From Bacteroidota bacterium (GTDB taxonomy: Bacteria; Bacteroidota; Bacteroidia; Flavobacteriales_D; Crocinitomicaceae), in contig SBGX01000020.1 of NCBI GenBank assembly GCA_006226425.1, positions 1 through 64,000 of the forward strand: 64,000 bases of DNA. The letters run 5' to 3'. A program made the translations under genes and the position numbers. Positions 7,183 to 16,066 of this stretch are shown in pieces (position 1 is the stretch's first letter; each line of letters opens with the position of its first letter). The notes beneath the pieces were generated by a model. The model did no database searches, was not told where the DNA came from, and saw only the letters and a list, made by a program, of their open reading frames with translations.

Positions 7183-8640
7183 ATGAAAAAGCACCTTCTT
7201 TTCTTTACCATCCTTGCCGCTCCCATGGTTTTGGGACAGGACGTGCGCGATTTGGTCAGATTCTCTCAGACTCAAACTTATGGGTCGGCGCGTTTCGAGG
7301 CCATGGCGGGTTCCTTTGGCGCCCTAGGTGCAGATTTAAGTACTTCCACGATCAATCCAGCGGGTTATGGTCGCTACTCATCTTCCACTTTCGGAATGAG
7401 TTTCGGACATAATTACACCAGGAACAGCGTCCTATTTAATGGAATTAAGAGTGAAGAAAAAGTCAATGCTTTTCGACTCAACAACCTGGGCTTTGTACTG
7501 ACCAATGACATCTCCAAAAACAATAAAGGATTTATCTTCAATCAATTCGGATTCAGCTACAATCGCATTGAAAACTTTAAAGATGCCTTTCATTATAAAG
7601 GACAACAGTATCGATCACTGCTAGACCACTTTGCTTCTTCAGCCAACGGAATGAGTGTGAACGACCTGTACACTTCACTGGCTTTTACTTCCGGACTTGC
7701 CTGGGACACTTACGCCATTGATCCGAATGGATCTGGAGGTTATTTTCCGAGACTTGATCAGGGGGCTGAAGTCATTCATCAACGAAGCGTCAACACACGT
7801 GGCGGAATGTCTGAATACAATTTCAGCGCCAGTGGAAACTACATGAATAAACTGTATGTTGGCTTCAACTGGGGAATCAGAACCGGTCGTTACATCGAAG
7901 ACTATGAGCATCGGGAAGAAGTCGTAAATAACAACTTTAATTCACTGGATTCATTCCAGTACGAGTACCATCTTAAGACCAGAGGGTCCGGAAACATATT
8001 CCGAATTGGGGCCATCTACCTGCCAATTGAACAACTGCGCATGGGGCTAAGCATTCATACTCCTAGCTTTTTTGAATTTAAAGATGAATTCAGTGCAGAC
8101 ATGGTCAGTTACCACAAAGACACAACTTACTACGTCCTGGAAGAGTATAAACCTGAAGGAGAATACAAATATCGTTTGCGGACTCCTCCCAAATTGGTGG
8201 CATCACTGGCATACGTATTCGGAACCCGGGGAGCGATCAATGTGGACGCCGAGTGGATGGGCTATGGACTTGCTCACCTGAAGACCACTCAAGACGAAAA
8301 CTATGAGCCCTACGACTATTCCGATATTAATCGCGAGGCGCGTGATCAGGTTCGTTCAGTCATCAACCTGAGAGTAGGTGGCGAGCTTGTTTTTCACTCT
8401 CAATACTTTCTGCGGGCCGGATATGCCATATACCCTTCTGCATATAAAGAAGACCTCTATCACATCAAGCCAATTCAAATCTACTCCTTTGGACTGGGCT
8501 TTAAATGGAAACGAAGCAGCCTGGATTTTGCATTTCGCTTTGAAGAACGGAATTATCCTTATTTTGCTTTTCCTGAAAGCAGCGTAGACCTCAGCTCACA
8601 GCGACAGCTCTTCTCCTTAAATTATCAGATTGGCTTTTAA
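7183..8640 (+). CDS. FadL/OmpP1-like outer-membrane transport protein
   Basis: A 485-residue beta-barrel with a signal peptide (residues 1-18, cleavage before QDVRDLV). The N-terminal region ARFEAMAGSFGALGADLSTSTINPAGYG matches the hatch-like start of the OmpP1/FadL/TodX family, where NPAG is the signature. The chain ends in an aromatic residue (NYQIGF), as outer-membrane barrels do. FadL proteins move hydrophobic substrates across the outer membrane; the substrate here is unknown. The gene lies directly behind the low-complexity lipoprotein and converges on the next gene, the two stop codons overlapping at 8637-8640. Confidence 0.75.
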   Translation: MKKHLLFFTILAAPMVLGQDVRDLVRFSQTQTYGSARFEAMAGSFGALGADLSTSTINPAGYGRYSSSTFGMSFGHNYTRNSVLFNGIKSEEKVNAFRLNNLGFVLTNDISKNNKGFIFNQFGFSYNRIENFKDAFHYKGQQYRSLLDHFASSANGMSVNDLYTSLAFTSGLAWDTYAIDPNGSGGYFPRLDQGAEVIHQRSVNTRGGMSEYNFSASGNYMNKLYVGFNWGIRTGRYIEDYEHREEVVNNNFNSLDSFQYEYHLKTRGSGNIFRIGAIYLPIEQLRMGLSIHTPSFFEFKDEFSADMVSYHKDTTYYVLEEYKPEGEYKYRLRTPPKLVASLAYVFGTRGAINVDAEWMGYGLAHLKTTQDENYEPYDYSDINREARDQVRSVINLRVGGELVFHSQYFLRAGYAIYPSAYKEDLYHIKPIQIYSFGLGFKWKRSSLDFAFRFEERNYPYFAFPESSVDLSSQRQLFSLNYQIGF

Positions 8641-10172
8641 GCCTCTTCCAGAGAACGTTTAACTTCCTGACTCAGATTGGTTTTATTCAACTTGGAATCA
8701 ATCCAGGCCTGAATGTTGAAATAATCCAACAGTACGCGTTCGTTGTGATCCTGCAACAAATTTTCGACTTCCCCCTTCATTTGCTCGAAAATTTCCAACT
8801 GCGCGATCGAATTGGAAGCTTTTGCCAGCTTTTTGATATTCTTGATCAACACCTCTTCAATCTTGTAGTCTTTTTCGTACTTCGACAAATAACGATTGGT
8901 TGATTTGATCACATATTCCAGGTAATCGTAATTCTCCAGTTCGAAATGAACGATCAGATTCAACAAACGACTGAAACTGTAAATATCCTGTCTGAGTTTT
9001 TGCTCATTGTCGTTCAAGACGTCGATCAGGTAGGAAAGCGCCTTTTTGTACTCTCCAACACCGAAAAAACTATAGGCCTTGTTGTACAAAAAGAGGATTT
9101 CCTGTTCTTTATTCAGTTTTCCATGGAATTCCTCTGCTTTCTTATCGATCTCTTCAATCAATTCAATGGATTTGGCAAAATCACCCTGACTATGCAGCAG
9201 ATTCAACTCTTGAATGTATGAATTGGCGAAAATCTTCAATTGAACCCCTGTCGCCGCAAATTCTTTGCGTTCTCCCAGAGACCGTATCGTATCAATCAAC
9301 TTTCTGGCCTCCGAAAAATCAGAGTTATCTGTATAGCAACGAAGCAGGTGGAAGAGTGTCGCGATGTATCGCTGTGGGGAATCCGCCTTGATCTTTGGAT
9401 TGTTATCCAGGATTTCACGCGTTCGATTAAAGAACTGAAAACTATCCTCGTAATTCCGGTTTGTTGCGGCACACAGTCCCTTGATATAATAACACATCGA
9501 CGATGCCCTGGTGGAGATCGCTGTATTCTTTCCTTTAATCAAATGATAATCGGCGATGTCTTCCACAATTTTCCGCTCGCTCTCATTTCTTGTAAAACCT
9601 CCACTTCGAAAGATGAGGTTGATCCGTGAGTAAATGATCTGATATTCGGCCAGGTTTCTCAATTTCGAAATCACCATTTCTTCTTCTGCCACTAATTCAT
9701 CCAGGTTAATCGTAAACTCTCCCTCCTGATAGGCTTCTTCCAATAATTTTTTCTGCCAGGAAATCAGCTCGAACCAGTAATAGAACTTTTCGTACTCAGC
9801 AGCCAGTGATTTTGCACGCGCCACAAACTTTTCACATTCCTTGTAAAGAGCCTTATTATAGAGAATTTCAACATTTTTAATCTCCTGTTTCAAAATACTG
9901 GAGATCGATTGCTCGCCATAAAAAGACCTTAAACTTTTCAGGATTAACTTATACAGGTGATTCTTCTCTGAAGGTAGATGGCGAATGAAACGTTCATTTT
10001 TGAAGCGATCTTTTAACTCCTCTTCATCATAGCTATTTTGCTTTTCGATCACATCAAAAATCTTCAGGTAATTTTTCTCACCTGATTGAAGAGAGGAGGA
10101 TAATTTGAAAAAGCGTTTCTCCGACTTGGAAAGCGATTTCACCAGCTTAAATAACTCTGTTGAGGGCTTCAT
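8637..10172 (-). CDS. Large alpha-helical (TPR-like) protein, unknown function
   Basis: A 511-residue cytoplasmic protein, almost entirely helical, with no signal peptide. It opens MKPSTELFKLVKSLSKSEKRFFKLSS, which is typical of a Bacteroidota family of TPR-like proteins with no known role. Repeated helix pairs with A/L/Y spacing (for example FAKSIELIEEIDKKAEEFHG, EYKKALSYLIDVLNDNEQKL) support a TPR-like fold. It is probably a scaffold or interaction protein. It has its own consensus promoter and converges on the FadL-like gene. Confidence 0.7.
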   Translation of the reverse strand: MKPSTELFKLVKSLSKSEKRFFKLSSSLQSGEKNYLKIFDVIEKQNSYDEEELKDRFKNERFIRHLPSEKNHLYKLILKSLRSFYGEQSISSILKQEIKNVEILYNKALYKECEKFVARAKSLAAEYEKFYYWFELISWQKKLLEEAYQEGEFTINLDELVAEEEMVISKLRNLAEYQIIYSRINLIFRSGGFTRNESERKIVEDIADYHLIKGKNTAISTRASSMCYYIKGLCAATNRNYEDSFQFFNRTREILDNNPKIKADSPQRYIATLFHLLRCYTDNSDFSEARKLIDTIRSLGERKEFAATGVQLKIFANSYIQELNLLHSQGDFAKSIELIEEIDKKAEEFHGKLNKEQEILFLYNKAYSFFGVGEYKKALSYLIDVLNDNEQKLRQDIYSFSRLLNLIVHFELENYDYLEYVIKSTNRYLSKYEKDYKIEEVLIKNIKKLAKASNSIAQLEIFEQMKGEVENLLQDHNERVLLDYFNIQAWIDSKLNKTNLSQEVKRSLEEA

Positions 10173-10193
10173 TTCAATTCATTTGACACTAAA

Positions 10194-10221
10194 CAAAAAT
10201 AAACAATTCTTGGTATCCCAA
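10194..10221 (-). promoter_or_regulatory. Promoter of the 8637-10172 gene
   Basis: On the minus strand TTG (10219-10221), a 17-base spacer and TATTTTTG (10194-10201). Predicted leader about 15 bases. Confidence 0.6.
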
Positions 10222-10249
10222 CGCACAGAATGGTCACTTTTTCTTGAAA

Positions 10250-10283
10250 TCCCAAAAGAAAAAGCCTCCCCGTAGGAAGGCTT
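10250..10283 (-). terminator. Terminator of the glucosaminidase gene
   Basis: Hairpin between 10262-10270 and 10275-10283 (AAGCCT...AGGCTT with one bulged base). The minus-strand 3' side is T-rich (TTTTTCTTTT). It lies about 60 bases past the glucosaminidase stop. Confidence 0.75.
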
Positions 10284-10339
10284 AAAACCAATAACAATTC
10301 ACGCTCCGAGTCTCCAGCACATTCACTTAAAACCAGCCT

Positions 10340-11260
10340 TTATTTAAGCGAAACTCGTTGTCCCTTCTCAAACATGTGATTAGGGGAATTAACTCTATTC
10401 ATACGCATTAAACGCTTCAAACGAACTCCTTCTTTTTGTGCTATTTCACGCAAAGACATTCGCTCTTCCGTATCAATGTGTCCTGTATCTTTTGCATTTC
10501 TTTTCTTTGGTTCCAGGTAGATAATATCTCCAGGACGCAAATAGTCTTTTCTATCTCCAAAATCGTTGTACTTGTACAATTGCCAAAGTGCAATCCCAAA
10601 TTCCTTGGAAATTCGGTAATAAGTATCTCCCCGCTCTGCAACAATGTATTTGATCTTATTCCGATGCATCATCGCTTGGCGCTTTGTCCCCTTCTGACCT
10701 ACTGTTACGACCGGAGATAAAGGATCTTGCTCCACTTTTCGCGTGACATACAGCTCTTTCTCCTGCACTTTGTCATACTGATTCAGTTCATAACGCTCAA
10801 TAATATCGATCAATTTAACCGCATAGGTCCGACTCGTCGCATACCCCGCTTTCATCAATCCCTTTGCCCAGGATTTATAGTCGGTGATATCGTATGTGTA
10901 CAATTCATCATAACGGCTTTTCTTCAGGATTTGACTGTGATCTTCATAAGAAGCTTCCACACGATCGTACACTCTGAAACACTCATTTTTCCGGTCATCG
11001 TCCTTATGAAAAGTAGGACCATCCCAGGTATTGTGACATTTGATTCCAAAATGATTGTTTGCCTCCTTCGCCAACAGAGAATTTCCACTTCCACTCTCCA
11101 GAATGGCCTGCGCCAGTGTAATACTGGCCGGAATGCGATGACTTCTCATCTGCTCAATCGCAGCATCTTTCCATTTGGCAACATATTCCTGTGGCGTTGT
11201 GCGAGCAACTAAACTGCTGGCCAGACTACAGGATACCATTAATACAACATATCGTTTCAT
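10340..11260 (-). CDS. Glucosaminidase (GH73) with LysM domains
   Basis: Cell-wall hydrolase that cleaves N-acetylglucosamine linkages in peptidoglycan, exported to the periplasm or surface. The signal peptide is residues 1-20 when the ATG at 11260 is used; an ATG seven codons upstream (11281) is possible. The GH73 domain spans about residues 22-165, with the catalytic Glu in AQAILESGSG (residue 55), the NNHFGIKC motif and the YATSRTYAVKLIDII segment of the FlgJ/LytG type. A clear LysM domain follows at about residues 200-250 (VAERGDTYYRISKEFGI) and a second, weaker one lies at the end (SLREIAQKEGVRLKRLMRMN). It is a single gene, with the clpB upstream region on its 5' side. Confidence 0.9.
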   Translation of the reverse strand: MKRYVVLMVSCSLASSLVARTTPQEYVAKWKDAAIEQMRSHRIPASITLAQAILESGSGNSLLAKEANNHFGIKCHNTWDGPTFHKDDDRKNECFRVYDRVEASYEDHSQILKKSRYDELYTYDITDYKSWAKGLMKAGYATSRTYAVKLIDIIERYELNQYDKVQEKELYVTRKVEQDPLSPVVTVGQKGTKRQAMMHRNKIKYIVAERGDTYYRISKEFGIALWQLYKYNDFGDRKDYLRPGDIIYLEPKKRNAKDTGHIDTEERMSLREIAQKEGVRLKRLMRMNRVNSPNHMFEKGQRVSLK

Positions 11261-11469
11261 AGCTTTTCGGATCAGTTTCATACATTGTAACGAGGTTTAT
11301 CAACATAAAGTTACAAGTTATTAACATTTTTTTCATGATTGTTTATAAGGTGAGGGGAAAACAATGACTTTTTGGCACTTTAAATCGTTTTTAAATGTCA
11401 TTTTGGCAGTTATTGCGCTTTGGAACATAAATTGACCGGATAGAAGAGAACAAGACAAGATAATTGAAT

Positions 11470-14085
11470 ATGGACTTAAATAAATTCACCATTAAAAGTC
11501 AGGAAGCCATCCAGCAAGCTCAGCAATTAGCCGAGTCCAAAGGTCATGGTAGCATTGACACCGGACACCTGTTCCGCGCTCTATTTTTGGTAGATCAGGA
11601 TGTCCTCCCCTACCTGTTAAACAAACTACAGGTCAACGAAAAACAACTGATCCAGGTCGCAGACCGGATCATCGATGGCTATCCGAAAGTTTCGGGTGGC
11701 CAGTTACATGCCTCCCAGAATTTGGGAAAACTGTTGCAGGAAGCTTTAAAGCAAGCAGCAAAATTCAAAGATGAATACGTATCAATCGAAATGATCCTGT
11801 ATGCCATGTTGCATGTTTCGGATGCTATCCAGCAACTATTGAAAGACAATCAAATCACACCTAACAAATTAAAAGAAGCAATTATGGACCTACGAAATGG
11901 ACAATCGGTTACCTCACACAGTCAGGAAGGAACCTATAAGTCCCTGGGCAAATACGCCAAAAACCTAAATGAATTGGCTGAATCCGGAAAACTGGATCCA
12001 GTGATCGGTCGCGATGACGAGATTCGAAGAGTCTTACAAATTCTTACCCGAAGAACAAAAAACAACCCCATTCTAATCGGAGAACCAGGTGTTGGTAAAA
12101 CTGCCATTGCGGAAGGACTGGCACACCGAATCGTTTCCGGAGACGTACCAGAGAACCTAAAATCAAAGCTGGTATATTCACTGGACATGGGAGCACTTGT
12201 GGCCGGGGCCAAATACAAAGGAGAATTTGAAGAACGACTGAAAGCCGTCGTCAAAGAAGTTATTGACGCTGACGGAGAAATCATTCTCTTCATTGATGAA
12301 ATTCATACCCTGGTCGGAGCCGGAGGTGGTGAAGGAGCCATGGATGCCGCAAACATTCTAAAACCAGCACTGGCACGAGGAGAACTCCGGGCAGTTGGCG
12401 CGACTACCTTAAACGAATACCAAAAGTACTTTGAGAAAGACAAGGCGCTGGTCAGACGTTTTCAAACGGTCCTGGTAGACGAACCAAGCACGGAAGATGC
12501 TATTTCCATCCTTCGTGGAATCAAGGAAAAGTACGAGAATCACCACAAGGTGCTCATCAAGGACGCCGCGATCATTTCGGCCGTGGAACTGTCACAACGC
12601 TACATCACGGAACGTCATTTGCCAGATAAGGCCATCGATCTCATTGATGAAGCTGCTTCAAAACTTCGGATGGAAATCAATTCCAAACCAGAAGAATTGG
12701 ACGAGTTGGAACGAAAAATCATGCAGCTGGAAATTGAGAAAGCTGCCATCATGCGAGAAAAGGATGAGAAAAAACTGGAAGCCATCCACAAGGAACTCGC
12801 CGACCTGAACGAGCAAAGGGACGCCCTCACAGCCAAATGGAAAGCAGAGCGAGATGTCGTTGAAAGCATTCAGAATTATAAAGAGGACATTGAGAACTTG
12901 AAACTGGAAGCAGATGCCGCCGAAAGAAACGGTGACTTTGGAAAGGTCGCTGAGATCAGATACGGTCGAATCAAAGAAGCTGAAAATTCGCTGGAACAAG
13001 CAAAAGCTCAATTGACCGAAATGCAGAGTCACTCCAAAATGATCAAGGAAGAAGTGGATGTCGAGGAAATTGCTGAAGTCGTTTCCAAATGGACCGGAAT
13101 TCCCGTTTCAAAAATGGTGGAATCGGAGAAAAGCAAGCTATTGCGACTGGAAGAAGAACTGGCCAAACGGGTCGTTGGACAGGAAGAAGCAATCGTCGCC
13201 CTCTCTGATGCCGTCAGAAGAAGTCGGGCCGGATTACAGGATTCCAAACGCCCCATCGGTTCTTTCGTTTTTCTGGGTACCACTGGGGTCGGAAAAACTG
13301 AACTGGCCAAAGCACTCGCGGAGTACCTGTTCAATGATGAAAATGCCATGACGCGGATCGACATGAGCGAATACCAGGAAAAACACGCTGTCAGCCGATT
13401 GGTTGGAGCGCCTCCCGGGTATGTTGGATACGATGAGGGCGGTCAATTGACAGAGGCCGTTCGGAGAAAACCCTATTCAATCGTTTTACTGGACGAGATC
13501 GAAAAGGCTCACCCAGATGCTTTCAACATCCTGTTACAAGTACTGGACGATGGTCGTCTGACAGACAATAAAGGTCGGGTTGTGAACTTTAAGAACACGA
13601 TTATCATCATGACATCCAATTTGGGCTCACACCTCATCCAGGAGGAATTTGACGGGATCAAAGAAGTGGAGCTGGAAGCCGCAGCAGAGCGCGCCAAATT
13701 CAAGGTCATGGAGCTATTAAAACAAAGCATCCGACCTGAGTTCTTGAATCGAATCGACGAAATTCTGATGTTCAGACCACTCACGAAAACAGATTTGAGT
13801 GCCATTGTACATCTTCAAATAGACCATTTGAAACAGTTGTTACAGAAAAAGGATATCCGTCTCCATGTGACCGACGAAGCCTTTGAGTGGATCTCCGAAG
13901 CAGGTTATGACCCTCAGTTTGGAGCCAGACCAGTCAAGCGAGTCATTCAAAAACAGGTCCTCAACGAGCTTTCCAAAGCCCTACTGGCTGGAAGCATCGA
14001 AACCGATCAGGTGGTTGTCATGGATGTTTTTGATGGAAAAATAGTTTTCCGCAAGGCAATTAATGAACAGGAAGAAATAGTTTAA
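11470..14085 (+). CDS. clpB: ATP-dependent disaggregase ClpB
   Basis: Hexameric AAA+ chaperone that extracts polypeptides from aggregates together with DnaK. It has 871 residues, a normal length. The N domain is at residues 1-145. The first AAA domain has Walker A GEPGVGKT near 204 and Walker B FIDEIHTLVGAG; the ClpB-specific coiled-coil middle domain is at about 400-520; the second AAA domain has Walker A GTTGVGKTE near 602 and Walker B LLDEIEKAHPD. The ATG at 11470 is taken as start; a TTG two codons earlier is less likely. No DnaK-type neighbours are present. No heat-shock operator is obvious in the 180-base upstream gap; a terminator follows. Confidence 0.97.
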   Translation: MDLNKFTIKSQEAIQQAQQLAESKGHGSIDTGHLFRALFLVDQDVLPYLLNKLQVNEKQLIQVADRIIDGYPKVSGGQLHASQNLGKLLQEALKQAAKFKDEYVSIEMILYAMLHVSDAIQQLLKDNQITPNKLKEAIMDLRNGQSVTSHSQEGTYKSLGKYAKNLNELAESGKLDPVIGRDDEIRRVLQILTRRTKNNPILIGEPGVGKTAIAEGLAHRIVSGDVPENLKSKLVYSLDMGALVAGAKYKGEFEERLKAVVKEVIDADGEIILFIDEIHTLVGAGGGEGAMDAANILKPALARGELRAVGATTLNEYQKYFEKDKALVRRFQTVLVDEPSTEDAISILRGIKEKYENHHKVLIKDAAIISAVELSQRYITERHLPDKAIDLIDEAASKLRMEINSKPEELDELERKIMQLEIEKAAIMREKDEKKLEAIHKELADLNEQRDALTAKWKAERDVVESIQNYKEDIENLKLEADAAERNGDFGKVAEIRYGRIKEAENSLEQAKAQLTEMQSHSKMIKEEVDVEEIAEVVSKWTGIPVSKMVESEKSKLLRLEEELAKRVVGQEEAIVALSDAVRRSRAGLQDSKRPIGSFVFLGTTGVGKTELAKALAEYLFNDENAMTRIDMSEYQEKHAVSRLVGAPPGYVGYDEGGQLTEAVRRKPYSIVLLDEIEKAHPDAFNILLQVLDDGRLTDNKGRVVNFKNTIIIMTSNLGSHLIQEEFDGIKEVELEAAAERAKFKVMELLKQSIRPEFLNRIDEILMFRPLTKTDLSAIVHLQIDHLKQLLQKKDIRLHVTDEAFEWISEAGYDPQFGARPVKRVIQKQVLNELSKALLAGSIETDQVVVMDVFDGKIVFRKAINEQEEIV

Positions 14086-14103
14086 TGTGTGTTCATATAG
14101 CAA

Positions 14104-14138
14104 AAAGGTCAGTTCTTTCAAGGGCTGACCTTTCTTTT
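14104..14138 (+). terminator. clpB terminator
   Basis: AAAGGTCAG (14104-14112) pairs with CTGACCTTT (14125-14133), followed by TCTTTTTTT on the plus strand. It is 18 bases past the clpB stop. Confidence 0.85.
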
Positions 14139-14211
14139 TTTCATTCGCACCAAAGTCATCAACAAATGTGAAAAAAAGGTATTTTAGCAACTGGATTTTA
14201 ATGTCATAACT

Positions 14212-14853
14212 ATGAATGAGGCATTGGCTTTTGGACTGCTTTCCTTTACATCCTTTTTTACCCTGATCAACCCACTGGGAACGATGCCTATCTTTATGAC
14301 CATGACCGCCGAACTGGACGTGAAAGACCGAAGCAGAACAGCAAGAAAAGCATCCATTGTTTCATTGATCACCATTATTTTATTTGCCTTTTCCGGACAA
14401 CTTCTCTTCGACTTTTTTGGCATTTCAGTCAATAGCTTTCGAATCGTAGGTGGGGTTATTTTCTTCCTGATGGGCATGGACATGTTGCAGGCCCGATTGG
14501 GGAAGGTTCGAATCAAAGATTCCGAAGTTAAAAGTTATGTCAACGACATTTCCGTTACTCCATTGGCCATCCCCATGATTTGCGGGCCGGGTGCGCTGAC
14601 CAATGCCATTGTCATGATGGAGGATGCAAATAGTGTCCCTAAGAAAATCGCTTTGATGATCAGTGTGCTTCTGGTCATGTGCCTAACCTTCCTCATTCTC
14701 TATAGTTCTTCCAAAATCATCAAGCTCCTCGGCGAAACAGGAAACAACGTCATGATGCGTCTCATGGGACTTATTGTGATGGTGATTGCCGTCGAATTCT
14801 TCTTCAGTGGTCTGAAACCTATTATTGCTGAAATGATAGCCACGTCTGTCTAA
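14212..14853 (+). CDS. MarC family integral membrane protein
   Basis: A 213-residue protein with about six hydrophobic helices. It starts MNEALAFGLLSFTSFFTLINPLG, and the conserved FxxxxNPLG motif near residue 20 and the PLAIPMICGPGALTNAIV segment near residue 115 are characteristic of MarC/UPF0056 proteins. Despite the family name there is no firm link to multidrug resistance; the role is unknown. It stands alone on the plus strand and its stop overlaps the end of the convergent 84-residue gene by 4 bases. Confidence 0.9.
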   Translation: MNEALAFGLLSFTSFFTLINPLGTMPIFMTMTAELDVKDRSRTARKASIVSLITIILFAFSGQLLFDFFGISVNSFRIVGGVIFFLMGMDMLQARLGKVRIKDSEVKSYVNDISVTPLAIPMICGPGALTNAIVMMEDANSVPKKIALMISVLLVMCLTFLILYSSSKIIKLLGETGNNVMMRLMGLIVMVIAVEFFFSGLKPIIAEMIATSV

Positions 14854-15104
14854 GCCGGCTTACCGCCTAGTGCATAGGCCAACTCCCATTCCGTTTCGCA
14901 CGCTTCGACGTAATGTCCTTCCAGACATTGAAGCATGTCTTGAATACGAAGTAACTCCGGATACTGTTTGGCCTGCATACTAAAATGCAAATAGCGCTTT
15001 CCCATTGGCTGAAGCTCTTCAAAATGATCCTTTGAATTGATTTTGTACAGGACTTTTCCGTTGGCCAATTTGCGAAAAGCGGGATACTGAACGTGTTCTT
15101 CCAT
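14850..15104 (-). CDS. Small conserved hypothetical protein (84 aa)
   Basis: A short soluble protein with no recognised domain (begins MEEHVQYPAFRKLANGKVLY). The first half looks like beta strands, the second half helical (LLRIQDMLQCLEGHYVEACE). It starts 2 bases after the stop of the upstream lipoprotein gene, so the two are very probably translated from one mRNA. That coupling is the main support for it being real. Confidence 0.65.
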   Translation of the reverse strand: MEEHVQYPAFRKLANGKVLYKINSKDHFEELQPMGKRYLHFSMQAKQYPELLRIQDMLQCLEGHYVEACETEWELAYALGGKPA

Positions 15105-15106
15105 AT

Positions 15107-16009
15107 TTACAATTTTGGAAGCCCCAATTCCCTGCGGTAAATACTATCCTTCTCTTTATTATGTTCCCAGTAAGGTAAGCGCATCTGCTTGGTCAATGTC
15201 GCAGTACTCGTCATGATATTCGAGTCGTCTGTCCAGCTTTCCGGATAGGATTCTTCCCAGGACCAGATGGTATGCGGGAAACTTTTTCCGAAATAGACTT
15301 TTAGACTTCGGTGTTCCCTGGGATAAGTCAGGTGATACAATTGCAGCGTATCACTAACAGATGTAAGTTCCGCATTTGCCTGATAAGCTTTTACCTCTTT
15401 GTGCTTTAAACGCATGTAAAAAAGAGAGGGTAACATTTCAAAATCCCCCTGAGGCAACAGCTCGGGATTGACCCGAATTTGATTCATCACATCATCTTCC
15501 AGGTGAAGTGATTTCAATTTCACATCTTGTTCTCCCTCCGATTCAAAGTAGGAATGTAATTGAATTTCAAAATCTTTTCGGTTCTCTAGCTGCATGAATG
15601 TATGTCCGCACCACTCCTGAGAGGATGCCGTTACCTTCAATGCGTGTGCCCCACTTTTCAAGGGAAAGAAATCACTCAGCATCATGGAATAATCATACAC
15701 CCCTGTACTGAATTTTTTGAGATAGTTCAATTTAAGTACCTGTTTGTTTTTTGGGGAAGACTGATCGGCCTTCACTAGCTTTTCCGATTGAAATGGCTCC
15801 GTTACAAAAACCATCACCGCCTGCCCTTTCCGGTACTCACCATATCGCGCCTGATGCAGATCATATACATTCAATTCAGCACCTCCCTGATACCAGTACG
15901 ACTTGAATGTGTCATCCAAAATCCGTTCTTTTTCTTCTGCCGAATCCTTGGTCACTCCACAAGCAAGCAGAATTCCCAAAAACACCGACGCGGCAATCAC
16001 CTTTTTCAT
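15107..16009 (-). CDS. Conserved Bacteroidota lipoprotein
   Basis: A 300-residue lipoprotein when started at the ATG at 16009 (signal MKKVIAASVFLGILLACG, Cys at 18). The body has the conserved features ELNVYDLHQARYGEYRKG, EPFQSEKLVKAD and a QEWCGHTFMQLENR segment. From memory this family is sometimes annotated in Flavobacteriales as 'septum formation inhibitor Maf', but I see none of the Maf pyrophosphatase motifs, so that name should not be used. The function is unknown. An upstream ATG at 16042 would add 11 residues before the signal and is unlikely. It is divergent from nth and forms an operon with the 84-residue gene. Confidence 0.75.
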   Translation of the reverse strand: MKKVIAASVFLGILLACGVTKDSAEEKERILDDTFKSYWYQGGAELNVYDLHQARYGEYRKGQAVMVFVTEPFQSEKLVKADQSSPKNKQVLKLNYLKKFSTGVYDYSMMLSDFFPLKSGAHALKVTASSQEWCGHTFMQLENRKDFEIQLHSYFESEGEQDVKLKSLHLEDDVMNQIRVNPELLPQGDFEMLPSLFYMRLKHKEVKAYQANAELTSVSDTLQLYHLTYPREHRSLKVYFGKSFPHTIWSWEESYPESWTDDSNIMTSTATLTKQMRLPYWEHNKEKDSIYRRELGLPKL

Positions 16010-16066
16010 TCTGATCTCATTTTTAACATTAAATTTAACCATTATTTACTGATTGAGCCCTACAAA

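Noticed and set aside
11281-11464. Heat-shock (CIRCE or sigma-32-like) element before clpB
   Set aside because: I found no inverted repeat of the CIRCE type and no convincing consensus; only the weak GG/GC pair noted separately.
12658-13032. Minus-strand frames inside clpB
   Set aside because: These are mirror frames of the highly constrained ClpB sequence, with no independent start signal or known protein.
15107-16009. Annotation as septum formation inhibitor Maf
   Set aside because: The protein is an exported lipoprotein with no Maf nucleotide-pyrophosphatase motifs; the name is probably a propagated error.
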